Assembly (NCBI RefSeq): GCF_007995015.1
Contig: NZ_VORB01000003.1
Coordinates: forward strand, 186,001 to 250,000
Length of the DNA stretch: 64,000 bases
Direction: 5' to 3'
Source of the DNA: Luteibaculum oceani
GTDB taxonomy: Bacteria; Bacteroidota; Bacteroidia; Flavobacteriales_D; Luteibaculaceae
In this document: positions 26,893 to 35,279 of the stretch, piece by piece
Layout of the letters: every line of letters begins with the position of its first letter
Position numbering within the stretch: position 1 is the stretch's first letter
The notes under the pieces: generated by a model
What the model was told of the DNA's origin: nothing
What the model saw: the letters and a program-made list of their open reading frames with translations, nothing else
Databases searched by the model: none
Program-made: the position numbers and the translations under genes

Positions 26893-28299
26893 ATGTCTGG
26901 ATTGCTTAAGTACTTCAAAAAATTTCATGGATACCAGCCCACGGAAGACCAATCATATTTTATGATGGCTTTCGAAAAATTTATGGCTAGTAATAAGCCA
27001 AATTGCGCTGTTATCCTTAATGGATACGCGGGTACGGGAAAAACCACCTTGCTAGCTGCCTGTGCAAATTACTTAACATCGGAGCGTAAAAAATATGTTT
27101 TAATGGCTCCTACAGGAAGGGCTGCAAAGGTTCTTTCCTCCTACTCTAAAAAGAAGGCATATACCATTCACAAAGTAATTTATGCATTAAAAAAGCGAAA
27201 AGGAGGTGGACAATTTTTCGCGCTTAAAAAAAACAGCTATAAAGACACCGTTTTTATAGTTGATGAGTGCAGTATGATCGGCGAAGAAGGCGGCGGATTC
27301 ACCAAAAACAGTTTGCTGGACGATTTAATGAGTTTCGTGTTTTCGGGCACGGGCTGTCGGTTGGTTTTGGTTGGAGACGAGGCGCAGCTTCCACCGGTTG
27401 GAGCGGAAAACAGCCCCGCCTTAAACAAGGACAGGCTTGAAATGGATTTTAATCTAACGATTGCAAAAATAACGCTTAACCAAGTTGTTAGACAGGAGTT
27501 GCAGTCTGGAATTCTATTGGAAGCCACACGCTTAAGAGAACAAATGCAAAATCCAGACCCCTTCTTTAAATTGGAGATGCACCATGATGTGCAATACCTC
27601 TCCCGCTTTGATTTTACCGACCACTATCAAGAGCATTTGGATAAATATGGGGATGATGCCGTTATGTACATTACCCGGTCTAACAAGCAAGCAAACAGAC
27701 TAAATCAACAAATTAGAACGCAAGTTTATCATTCAGAATCTATGATAGACGGAGGAGACAAATTGATGGTAGTTAAAAATAATTACCATTGGGTTCAGGA
27801 TGATAGCACCCAAGATTTTATAGCAAACGGTGATTTTTGTGTTATTCAACGGGTTAGGAATCAGGATGAAATTTTTGGATTCAATTTCACGGATGCAACC
27901 CTTTATTTTAGTGACTACAACCTTGAATTGGATGTGAAAATTTGGTTGGACTCACTATTCGTAGATCAGGCTTCCATGCCTCAGGCCCAAGGAGAAAAAT
28001 TATGGGACTTGATCGACAAGGAATTCTACGGAGACATCATCAATAAACCGGAAAGAAAAGAGGCCCTTAAAAAGGACCCCTATCTCCAAGCTTTACAAGT
28101 TAAATTTGGTCATGCCGTAACCTGCCATAAGGCACAAGGTGGGCAATGGCCAGTGGTTTATATAGATGTGGGGTATTTACCCAATCCCGAAATGGACCTT
28201 TCCTTTCTTCGCTGGCTATATACCGCTTTTACACGGGCCAGCGAAAAGGTTTTTCTGGTTAATTTTCCGGAAGAATGGGTAGCCCACGAACCCGATTAA
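26893..28299 (+). CDS. RecD-like ATP-dependent DNA helicase (AAA, superfamily 1)
   Basis: A 468-residue SF1B helicase of the small RecD-like type. Walker A is GYAGTGKTT (44-52), followed by MAPTGRAAK (motif Ia), VDECSMI (Walker B, motif II), LVGDEAQLPPVG (motif III) and, near the end, the UvrD/RecD C-terminal signature (KAQGGQWP and YTAFTRASEKV). RecB and RecC are absent nearby. In Flavobacteriales this gene often accompanies the DUF3822-rsmD-coaD cluster; its specific role is not known. ATG at 26893. Its stop codon directly abuts the stop of the convergent lipoprotein gene. Confidence 0.88.
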   Translation: MSGLLKYFKKFHGYQPTEDQSYFMMAFEKFMASNKPNCAVILNGYAGTGKTTLLAACANYLTSERKKYVLMAPTGRAAKVLSSYSKKKAYTIHKVIYALKKRKGGGQFFALKKNSYKDTVFIVDECSMIGEEGGGFTKNSLLDDLMSFVFSGTGCRLVLVGDEAQLPPVGAENSPALNKDRLEMDFNLTIAKITLNQVVRQELQSGILLEATRLREQMQNPDPFFKLEMHHDVQYLSRFDFTDHYQEHLDKYGDDAVMYITRSNKQANRLNQQIRTQVYHSESMIDGGDKLMVVKNNYHWVQDDSTQDFIANGDFCVIQRVRNQDEIFGFNFTDATLYFSDYNLELDVKIWLDSLFVDQASMPQAQGEKLWDLIDKEFYGDIINKPERKEALKKDPYLQALQVKFGHAVTCHKAQGGQWPVVYIDVGYLPNPEMDLSFLRWLYTAFTRASEKVFLVNFPEEWVAHEPD

Positions 28300-28854
28300 T
28301 TACTTAATCGAAATCGGGAAACTAACCTCAACATCCGTATCACCTGGATCACAGGTTCCGTCTTTCACTCCTGGCTGGTGCTTTAAAGTAATGGTTAAAC
28401 TTCCTGCAACCTCATCCGAAACGGTCCAAGCCGTATTCAATCCAAGCGGTTTACCGGTGTTATCGGTATCCGTAATGGCAATAGATAAAGAACCCGTGTT
28501 AACATCGTAACAAACTCTGTGTTCGTTGGCTTCTTCCTCAATTTCTTCGGTAATATCAACTGCTGGAGAAGCAGATTCATCCAAAAACTCTAATTCTGCG
28601 GTAAACGGAGCATTTGCAATAGATAGCTTAATGGAATCAATAGATGGATTTTCACCTCCTGGACCATCTATATCTGAAAAAATAAAACTAGTTTTTGCAT
28701 CATTCGCATCCGTAACGCGAACTAGCACGGTGGTAATTAATTCACCATCATTATCATCATTACCAGGTTTGTCTTTATCCTTTTCACAGGCAACAAAAGT
28801 TACAAGTGATAAAAGACCCAAGATGAATAGGTTGGTAGTTTTCATGATATTCAT
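28300..28854 (-). CDS. Lipoprotein accompanying the TonB receptor
   Basis: A 184-residue lipoprotein (lipobox VAC, Cys at 23) with an acidic linker (KDKDKPGNDDNDGE) and a beta-sandwich-like body of about 145 residues containing paired Cys and a His. The related flavobacterial proteins that I recall also sit beside a TonB receptor, which suggests a surface binding partner. The ATG at 28854 overlaps the receptor's stop (28851-28853); a second in-frame ATG lies 9 bases later. The substrate is not shown by the sequence. Confidence 0.75.
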   Translation of the reverse strand: MNIMKTTNLFILGLLSLVTFVACEKDKDKPGNDDNDGELITTVLVRVTDANDAKTSFIFSDIDGPGGENPSIDSIKLSIANAPFTAELEFLDESASPAVDITEEIEEEANEHRVCYDVNTGSLSIAITDTDNTGKPLGLNTAWTVSDEVAGSLTITLKHQPGVKDGTCDPGDTDVEVSFPISIK

Positions 28855-31166
28855 TTTTTGTGATTAGCTATTTTAATTTTCATTCCCATTTTGACATTCA
28901 CTCCAGGTTGGGAAGCAAAATACCTGAAGCTATCGGTATACGATCGATATTCGTGATTCAATAAATTTTCAACAGTTACAAAGTAACTGAAATCCAAATC
29001 TTTACTCAAATTCGCATCTCCCATCCAACCTACTGAAATAAGATTATAGGCTGGCGGTGCTGCGGTTATTGCAGAAAAATATTCGGAGGATTGCTCGTTA
29101 GAAAAACTGGGCGTTTGATGTTGCTTATTAAACCATTGATTCTGAATCCAAATCCTTGATTTCCTTTCCTTTCCCACAGATCTTTCTATACGGATTCTGA
29201 TATTTTCTGGCGGTAAATCTGTGACTGTATTTCCGAGTCCCAACAGGTCTATCCTAGTTAATGAACCCGCAACTTCTGCACTATACCTTTTATTGATTTT
29301 ATAATCTAAACCAGCATCTGCTCCATAATGCCACGCCCTATCTTGTTCGAAAACAAAGTGAGGAAAAGCACCTCGAATAGTAAGAACTGGCTCCGGCTGT
29401 GGTTTTAGGTAAATCAATCCAGTAAAATAATTTGCATACAGGTTTAGATTTAAGCCCCAGTTGCTCTTTGGTCTGTAATTAAAGTCTAGGTTGGAATTGT
29501 ACGTGATCTCAGGTTTGAGGTTTACATTTCCCTCCTCCACCCTTGCTGCACCATGGTGTAAGCCATTTGCAAACAACTCATTCGGTCCGGGCATCCTCCA
29601 GGCCCTTCCGTGCTGTGCTGTTATTTGGAAATCGTGATAGATTCTATCATAAAGGATTTGATAAGAAAATACAGAAGCCCGTTTTTCAAAACTTCCTTCC
29701 ACATTTCTGGGGTTCGGACTATCTATGACAGCCCAATCCTGTCTTAATCCAAATTCTAAGTTAGACTCTGTGCTTAAATAGTACTTGGCAAGTGCGAAAG
29801 CCCCAATCTGATTTCTATAATAACCAGGAATGAAATAACTTCCCTCGTAGGTGTTTTTTTGGAAATTACCCTGGGCTCCCCACTGGTAGGTTACCTTTTT
29901 TCCCGGTTTTTTAAAATGGATATTTGCTTGATGGGTAGTGATTTCAAATTGCGTTCCCGGAAAGGACCTAGAACTCTGTCGAGCTAGTTGATCGAGCTCT
30001 TGTCTTCGGTTGTATTGGCGACTTAAAATCATTTTCCCCGACCATGTTTTCCATTGCTTTTCTACCTCAAATTTTTGAGTTTCGTGAAAAACATCTTGTC
30101 TGGGCTCGGTTATCTGATAGGTAAATGTATCCCCGGAAAATCCTGATCCATTTTCTACCGCACGAAGTAAATCGGTAACATTACCAATATGAGCTCCAGA
30201 AAATATTCCAATTTCAGATTGGTATGCACTCTGCAGGTATACCAATTTATAGCCTTCAATATCGGCGGATAACAATCCATTATATGAACTCTCCTTATAT
30301 CCTGTATTGGTTAAAATTCGGGATGGAGAGGAATAATTTCCTTTCCTAACTATTGCCCCACCAAGGTAGCCGGTAAGACTATATTTACCTCCGATGTTAA
30401 ACGGAATATTAACTCCGTTGCTCTGACCATTCCCATTGCTTTGATAACCAGCATCCACGCTAAGCGCAACACCTTTTTCACCCAATCCTTTTTTAGGAGT
30501 TAGAATAATTGCCCCAGCCATGGCTTCGGACCCATATTTTAAGGCGCTAACTCCTTTTACTATCGTTATTTCACTCGATTGATTAAGTCCAATTTCAGGC
30601 GCGTGTTCCCTTCCCCACTGCTGCCCTTCGAGCTTAACCCCGGCATTAATAATCGCAATTCTATTTCCCGAAAGCCCATGGATGGTTGGCTTTTTAATTC
30701 CGTTACCAGTGCTTATGGTTCCTACCCCAGGGATTTTCTCCATACTTTCTGCCAAAACCTGACTAGAAGATTCAGGACTCCCTAAAACCACCCTACTTTT
30801 TGATGCCCCTGCTCCCAATTCGCCTTTATCTGCATTAACGGCTATGGTTTCTAAAAGCTCTGCATTGTGATTTAAGGAAACGGTTATGAATACATCCTCG
30901 GTAACAGTAAGTTTTATGTACTCTGTTTTACAACCGATATGAGAAACCTTTAGCGTGTATGATCCATCGCATACTTCTTCGAATGCGAACTCGCCTTTTT
31001 CGTTTGCAACTGTCCCTACCCCTAGTTCTGGAATGTAAATGTTTGCGTAACTCAGTGATTCGTTGTGGACTTCGTCCGAAACTATTCCTGAGATTCTGTT
31101 TTTGCAATGGTTAGCCAGTAAAAAACCAGGTAGCCATAACAGCAAAAACACTAAATATTTTGCCAT
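28851..31166 (-). CDS. TonB-dependent receptor (probable metal uptake)
   Basis: Outer-membrane receptor of 771 residues: signal peptide ending LLA, carboxypeptidase-regulatory-like domain (about 25-105), plug (about 120-225, with IPGVGTISTGNGIKKPTI, GQQWGREHAPEIG and KYGSEAMAGAI) and a 22-strand-type barrel ending in MKIKIANHKK. The plug text resembles ZnuD-like receptors, and the flanking genes are a His/Cys-rich exported peptide and a lipoprotein, so transition-metal uptake is a reasonable inference, not a proof. ATG at 31166, 35 bases after the small upstream gene. Confidence 0.88.
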   Translation of the reverse strand: MAKYLVFLLLWLPGFLLANHCKNRISGIVSDEVHNESLSYANIYIPELGVGTVANEKGEFAFEEVCDGSYTLKVSHIGCKTEYIKLTVTEDVFITVSLNHNAELLETIAVNADKGELGAGASKSRVVLGSPESSSQVLAESMEKIPGVGTISTGNGIKKPTIHGLSGNRIAIINAGVKLEGQQWGREHAPEIGLNQSSEITIVKGVSALKYGSEAMAGAIILTPKKGLGEKGVALSVDAGYQSNGNGQSNGVNIPFNIGGKYSLTGYLGGAIVRKGNYSSPSRILTNTGYKESSYNGLLSADIEGYKLVYLQSAYQSEIGIFSGAHIGNVTDLLRAVENGSGFSGDTFTYQITEPRQDVFHETQKFEVEKQWKTWSGKMILSRQYNRRQELDQLARQSSRSFPGTQFEITTHQANIHFKKPGKKVTYQWGAQGNFQKNTYEGSYFIPGYYRNQIGAFALAKYYLSTESNLEFGLRQDWAVIDSPNPRNVEGSFEKRASVFSYQILYDRIYHDFQITAQHGRAWRMPGPNELFANGLHHGAARVEEGNVNLKPEITYNSNLDFNYRPKSNWGLNLNLYANYFTGLIYLKPQPEPVLTIRGAFPHFVFEQDRAWHYGADAGLDYKINKRYSAEVAGSLTRIDLLGLGNTVTDLPPENIRIRIERSVGKERKSRIWIQNQWFNKQHQTPSFSNEQSSEYFSAITAAPPAYNLISVGWMGDANLSKDLDFSYFVTVENLLNHEYRSYTDSFRYFASQPGVNVKMGMKIKIANHKK

Positions 31167-31201
31167 TGAAATAACTGTTTAATCAAAAAAATAATCCACC
31201 C

Positions 31202-31525
31202 TTAGCAAGCAGGTGGCGCCTTATTTCTTCGATTGCGGAGATAGCTCTCCAAACAGTGTGCCCCATGAGTTTCGTTCTCAATTGTGGTTTCCTCAAAAGC
31301 GAGGAACTCCAACACAAGCGATGAACTCGCAAACGACGGGGTTGAGTTAAATGATTTTATGAAAGTACAAACATCACAGTTAGATTCATGGGAGTAATCA
31401 AACTCGTGACTTATTTCGTGATTGTGAGTGGATGCAAATAAATGCAGGGCGGTTCCGAATTGAACCGACATTGCTACAAAAAGCAAAAAAATACTAAAAC
31501 CTCTATGTTTTATGAAACTTTGCAT
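31202..31525 (-). CDS. Small exported His/Cys-rich protein
   Basis: A 107-residue protein with a signal peptide-like start (FSIFLLFVAMSVQFGTALHLF) and then a stretch with many His, Glu and Cys (STHNHEISHEFDYSHES, followed by CDVC). A second His/Cys site, ETHGAHCLE, lies near residue 92, and the protein ends with a short basic tail and APPAC. The pattern fits a small periplasmic metal-binding protein. TTG seven codons upstream is also in frame, but ATG at 31525 gives the clean signal sequence. It heads the TonB receptor cassette. No family assigned. Confidence 0.68.
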   Translation of the reverse strand: MQSFIKHRGFSIFLLFVAMSVQFGTALHLFASTHNHEISHEFDYSHESNCDVCTFIKSFNSTPSFASSSLVLEFLAFEETTIENETHGAHCLESYLRNRRNKAPPAC

Positions 31526-31532
31526 CCGGCGG

Positions 31533-31540
31533 CAAATGTA
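31533..31540 (-). promoter_or_regulatory. TAnnTTTG element TACATTTG directly before the start codon
   Basis: An exact -7 consensus on the minus strand whose last base is 7 bases before the ATG at 31525, so transcription from it would begin at about the start codon. No -33 TTG at normal spacing. It may be chance. Confidence 0.3.
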
Positions 31541-31599
31541 AAACAAATTACATTTAGCATTTTAACAACAAGTTTTAAATAACCCTAAACCCCATAACC

Positions 31600-32256
31600 A
31601 TGAAACTAATTCAAGTATTAGTATTGTCATTATTTTCTTTAGGACTATCAGCACAGCAATCTGGCTTTTTCTCTGGAGGTAGATTTATGATGGGTAGCTC
31701 TGAACTTAAAGAACATCCCTTTAACAATGGCGATGTAAATACCAAGCTTTTATTCGGTGCAGGCTTTAACGCTAATTACTTTTTTACAGAAGCAGTTGGA
31801 GTTGGAACCGATGTTATGCTAAACTTTTCTGGAGCTAAGGTAAACGGACAGGAAGATGGCGCCGGAGGTGGCATTTTTGGTGGAAGTAGCGGAGAGAAAT
31901 ACACCGACAAGTATAACTTTATCAGGCTGGAACTTCCTTTCCTAGGAAAATTATCCATTCCATTTGGTGATTTTGCCTTTGTTGCATTCGCAGGACCATC
32001 TTTCGATTTTAATTTAGCAGGAAATGTAACTAGAGAGTATAATGATGGCGACAGCAAATCGACTGATATCGACAACATGGAAACCATTACAACTTCTTTT
32101 AAAGCTGGTGGTGGAGTACAAATAGCCAATGCCAACGGCAAGGTATTTATGCTCGACGCCAGAATTTCTCAGGATTTAAGTCCCTTTTATACGAACGACA
32201 ATAACAAAGACTTTAAAATTGGATATTTTGCTTTTTCGATTGGGGTTGGATTCTAA
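31600..32256 (+). CDS. Outer-membrane beta-barrel protein (PorT-like)
   Basis: A 218-residue protein with a signal peptide ending LSAQ and eight or so amphipathic strands, ending in IGVGF with the C-terminal Phe expected of a barrel substrate for the BAM complex. It resembles the OMP_b-brl_2 / PorT-like group of Bacteroidota. A Gly-rich loop (GAGGGIFGGSSG) lies near residue 90. No specific function can be assigned. It is followed by a terminator. Confidence 0.82.
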   Translation: MKLIQVLVLSLFSLGLSAQQSGFFSGGRFMMGSSELKEHPFNNGDVNTKLLFGAGFNANYFFTEAVGVGTDVMLNFSGAKVNGQEDGAGGGIFGGSSGEKYTDKYNFIRLELPFLGKLSIPFGDFAFVAFAGPSFDFNLAGNVTREYNDGDSKSTDIDNMETITTSFKAGGGVQIANANGKVFMLDARISQDLSPFYTNDNNKDFKIGYFAFSIGVGF

Positions 32257-32279
32257 TTAAAAAACAGCATGTACTTTTG

Positions 32280-32306
32280 AAGGCTCCAACTAAGGAGCCT
32301 TTTTTT
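32280..32306 (+). terminator. Rho-independent terminator ending at the next ATG
   Basis: Eight-base stem AAGGCTCC / GGAGCCTT with a six-base loop and seven T in all; the last T (32306) is immediately followed by the ATG of the next gene. Confidence 0.82.
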
Positions 32307-32825
32307 ATGCTTGAAATCCAGATACCAAATAATGAAATAAGCGCTGAAGAGGTGCGCGCCATAGCAGACTCGCTACCTAATCAAAATGAAGTTATAGAAG
32401 AGCTTTTAAGCATCATGGAAAACGGCGCATATATGCAATCTTACAATGCCCTATGGGTATTAAAGCACTGGATCAATTCCTGTAAGAGAGAAATAGATGC
32501 AAAATTGAGCTCCCGTTTAATTGCATTTTGGTCTGAAAGTAAAATCCGGCTAGCCCATTTATTGTTACTTCAATGCTCAGATTACATAACTCTGGACCAT
32601 AACAATTTCAAATCTTGGGAATCGTTTATTGATTTATGCCGAAGGTCTAACCACAAGTTTGTAAAAGCCAACTCCTACTCTGGCTTTTTACCCCTTGCAA
32701 AATATAGCAAGGACCTTATTCCAGAGCTTTTTCAAATCTGCGAAATAGAAGAGATGGTTGCACCGCCATCTGGAAAGGGAAGAATTAAGAAAGTAAAAAA
32801 AGATCTGCAAAAACTTAGCGCATAA
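32307..32825 (+). CDS. Helical HEAT-like protein of unknown family
   Basis: A 172-residue, all-helical soluble protein. Repeated patterns such as ENGAYMQSYNALWVLKHW and KIRLAHLLLLQCSD look like HEAT/ARM-type helical hairpins, and the C-terminus is basic (KGRIKKVKKDLQK). I cannot name a family. ATG at 32307 is taken as the start; a start further upstream would run through a terminator hairpin. There is therefore no room for a normal leader unless transcripts read through from the barrel gene. Followed by a shared terminator. Confidence 0.68.
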   Translation: MLEIQIPNNEISAEEVRAIADSLPNQNEVIEELLSIMENGAYMQSYNALWVLKHWINSCKREIDAKLSSRLIAFWSESKIRLAHLLLLQCSDYITLDHNNFKSWESFIDLCRRSNHKFVKANSYSGFLPLAKYSKDLIPELFQICEIEEMVAPPSGKGRIKKVKKDLQKLSA

Positions 32826-32854
32826 AAAAAGGCCACCAATTTGGTGGCCTTTTT
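32826..32854. terminator. Bidirectional terminator between convergent genes
   Basis: Twelve-base perfect stem AAAAAGGCCACC / GGTGGCCTTTTT with loop AATTT; A and T runs on both sides let it serve the helical-protein gene (plus) and the OmpA-like lipoprotein gene (minus). Confidence 0.88.
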
Positions 32855-32874
32855 AATTATCTACTAGCGCTTAA

Positions 32875-34593
32875 TTACTTTACAACTGAAGTAAAGGCAC
32901 TGTTGTTTCTGTATTGGTAGAATGCTCTGTCTTTAGCTGCTTTTGCTTTCATACTAGCGTCAGCAGAAATAGATTCTTTTAGGTGAGCAACCATTTTTTC
33001 TTCGTTACCCATATCACCGTATACCACCGCGTATAAGTAGTGAGACTTAGCATCTTTGTTTCCAGCTGCATTTAACACCTCAATAGCCTTATCATTTTTA
33101 CCATCAAGATGAGCTGCTAAAGCTGCATTAAATGTGTTTTCTCCAGCCATGTTAGTAACAGCAGAACCATATCTACACTCTTGGATATCAAGTATACCCG
33201 TGTTGTATTTAACGTCTTTTCCAGCTGCTAAACCTGCTTCAAAATGCTTTCTAGCATCTCCTTTACGACCTTCAAGTCTTGCAATTACACCTAGGTTATT
33301 GTGAACCTCTGCGCTAGCATTTACTTTTTTAGCTTCGTTAAATAGGTTTTTAGCTTTTGCTGTGTTACCCATTTTAAACTCAATAACTCCAGCGTTATTA
33401 AATCCTCTGTAATCTGCTGGGAATTGGTTTTGAGCTGCCGTATAGAAAGCTAATTTCTCTTTGTTATCGCTAGTTAAAGTAGCAGCATATAACAACTCCT
33501 CAACGTTTAGATCAACTGGGTTAGACTTAGCAAGGCTTAGAATTTCTTCGTCTGTTTTACCTTGTACTTTGTAGTTAACATCAATTTGAGATCTTCTTAA
33601 TCCAGGTAGAATTTTATCAGCTACTTCTGTGTACGTTTTAGACAGGTTTCTAATTTCTTGCTCACGCTTTGCTAAATCATCATACATGGTTAAAATTCTA
33701 AGGATTAACTCCTTATCCTCGATTTTAGACTTTTCCATTTCAGCCTTAAATCCTAACCAATCCTCACCTTTAGCAATGTTGTTGAAGAAATTATCTGCTT
33801 TGGTATCGATTTTCTTTCTCTTAAGGATTCTTGCAACCACTTTTCTAGCAGACTCTGCACGATCCTCAGCTAGATTTTCGTTAAATCTTAATTCCCCTTC
33901 TGGTGAAGCATAAGCTTGAATTTCAACACCAGTAATGGTAATGTTTTCATTTTTTGCAGCTTCAGCAACAAACGCCTCTAGTTCTTTAATATCAGCATCT
34001 CTTAATTCGTTAGGACGAACGTAAGAACTGTTTTGAGCATAATTTACAGTAGCTTCTTGCTTGTGCTCGGTAACACGCTGAAATTTATCTTTTGCAATTA
34101 GAACGCGATCATCATTTTGAACTAAGTATGGAGTAGTAATAGTTCCTACCGCAATTTGATAAGGATCTAAAACTTTGTTTTTAGTTCCCTTCTTAAGGGT
34201 AATGTTCATTTCTAGATCTGAGTAATCTAAACCTTCTTTGTAAGGAACTTTTCCTTTGAAAGTATAAGAACCACCCGATTTGAACGGAATTACGGTATTG
34301 TTTCCTGCTACTTTTTCTCCCTGTAGGCTAAAAGACTCAAATTTTGCAGTTGCACCATTTTCACCAACTAACATTGGAGTAACATCGATAGTTGTTTTTC
34401 TATCGAAATATTTTGGTGGAAATTCTGCGGTTACTTCAACCTCAATTTCGTCACAGTGTGCTTCAAGAGGTGCTGGATTTACTTTATAAGATACAGCGTC
34501 TGCGTTGCGAGTCATACGACCCAAACAACAACATCCAGTAAAAACTACTGCCAACGCCAATACAGATAGCTTAGATGATAAAGCGATTTTCAT
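32875..34593 (-). CDS. OmpA-like/TPR lipoprotein
   Basis: A 572-residue lipoprotein with lipobox TGC and three consecutive Cys (21-23). Residues 30-190 are beta-rich. An OmpA-like segment follows (AYASPEGELRFNENLAEDRA, about 228-247), which normally anchors to peptidoglycan. The second half (about 355-555) has TPR-like repeats (AGVIEFKMGNTAKAKNLFNEA and similar). The pattern resembles OmpA-TPR proteins of Bacteroidota that link the outer membrane and the wall. It is probably highly expressed, being a single gene with strong codon use and a strong terminator. The TATTATTG about 45 bases upstream is one mismatch from the -7 consensus. Confidence 0.82.
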   Translation of the reverse strand: MKIALSSKLSVLALAVVFTGCCCLGRMTRNADAVSYKVNPAPLEAHCDEIEVEVTAEFPPKYFDRKTTIDVTPMLVGENGATAKFESFSLQGEKVAGNNTVIPFKSGGSYTFKGKVPYKEGLDYSDLEMNITLKKGTKNKVLDPYQIAVGTITTPYLVQNDDRVLIAKDKFQRVTEHKQEATVNYAQNSSYVRPNELRDADIKELEAFVAEAAKNENITITGVEIQAYASPEGELRFNENLAEDRAESARKVVARILKRKKIDTKADNFFNNIAKGEDWLGFKAEMEKSKIEDKELILRILTMYDDLAKREQEIRNLSKTYTEVADKILPGLRRSQIDVNYKVQGKTDEEILSLAKSNPVDLNVEELLYAATLTSDNKEKLAFYTAAQNQFPADYRGFNNAGVIEFKMGNTAKAKNLFNEAKKVNASAEVHNNLGVIARLEGRKGDARKHFEAGLAAGKDVKYNTGILDIQECRYGSAVTNMAGENTFNAALAAHLDGKNDKAIEVLNAAGNKDAKSHYLYAVVYGDMGNEEKMVAHLKESISADASMKAKAAKDRAFYQYRNNSAFTSVVK

Positions 34594-34688
34594 TTTTTGC
34601 TTGTTTGCGGATTTGTCTGCAATAATACTAAGCTTGAAGCCAAGATTAAAATTTATTACACCTTTAAATGCTAAGGAAATTTAAAGAA

Positions 34689-35234
34689 CTAATCTTCTAA
34701 CCTATCGACTTGATCGGTTAAAACATCATTTAACTGAAACATTTTTTGATTTAACACTGGGTGATTAAAGTTGGGAATGAGTTCCGAAAGAGGCACAGTT
34801 GTAAACTTCCTCTTATATATCAAGGGATGCGGAATCTGAAGCTCCGGAAAATCAATTACTGAATTCCCCTTAAAAAGAATGTCGATGTCAATCAGGCGCG
34901 ACTCATATCTTTCGCTTTGTGTTTTAACCCTCCCCATTTCATGCTCTATCCCTTTAATGAAATTTAACATTGTTAAAGGCGACTTTTCGCTCCTGCAAAT
35001 CCAAACTTGATTCAAAAAGTACAATTCAGAATCGAAGCCCCAAGCCTCGGACCGAAACAAAGAAGAAACGATTACACTACCATTAATTTCTTTTTTAAAT
35101 CGTTTAAGCGCCTCACTAATTTGTTGCTTAGGATCATTTAAGTTGGCACCCACCAACAAAACGTAAATGTCGTTTTCTAACCTTTCGGCATTTTTTAAAG
35201 CCTCTCTTGTAAAATCACTATACCCACTGTGCAC
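34689..35234 (-). CDS. folK: 2-amino-4-hydroxy-6-hydroxymethyldihydropteridine pyrophosphokinase
   Basis: HPPK of folate synthesis: transfers pyrophosphate from ATP to the pterin. The family blocks are present: VLLVGANLNDP, VSSLFRSEAWG, FLNQVW, the R..R..DIDIL metal motif (SRLIDIDILF) and IPHPLIYKR. The start is uncertain. GTG at 35234 gives 181 residues with about 20 extra N-terminal residues; an ATT at 35168, where the family normally starts (IYVLLVGANL), would give 159 residues. No ATG exists in this region. It is divergent from sppA, a pairing common in Bacteroidota. Confidence 0.87.
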   Translation of the reverse strand: MHSGYSDFTREALKNAERLENDIYVLLVGANLNDPKQQISEALKRFKKEINGSVIVSSLFRSEAWGFDSELYFLNQVWICRSEKSPLTMLNFIKGIEHEMGRVKTQSERYESRLIDIDILFKGNSVIDFPELQIPHPLIYKRKFTTVPLSELIPNFNHPVLNQKMFQLNDVLTDQVDRLED

Positions 35235-35279
35235 TAAAAATCTATTTTCGTGCAAAATTCGACTTATTCTCGACACTTT

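Noticed and set aside
26893-28299. RecBCD or a defence helicase locus
   Set aside because: No recB or recC nearby; the helicase accompanies coaD and rsmD genes in related bacteria.
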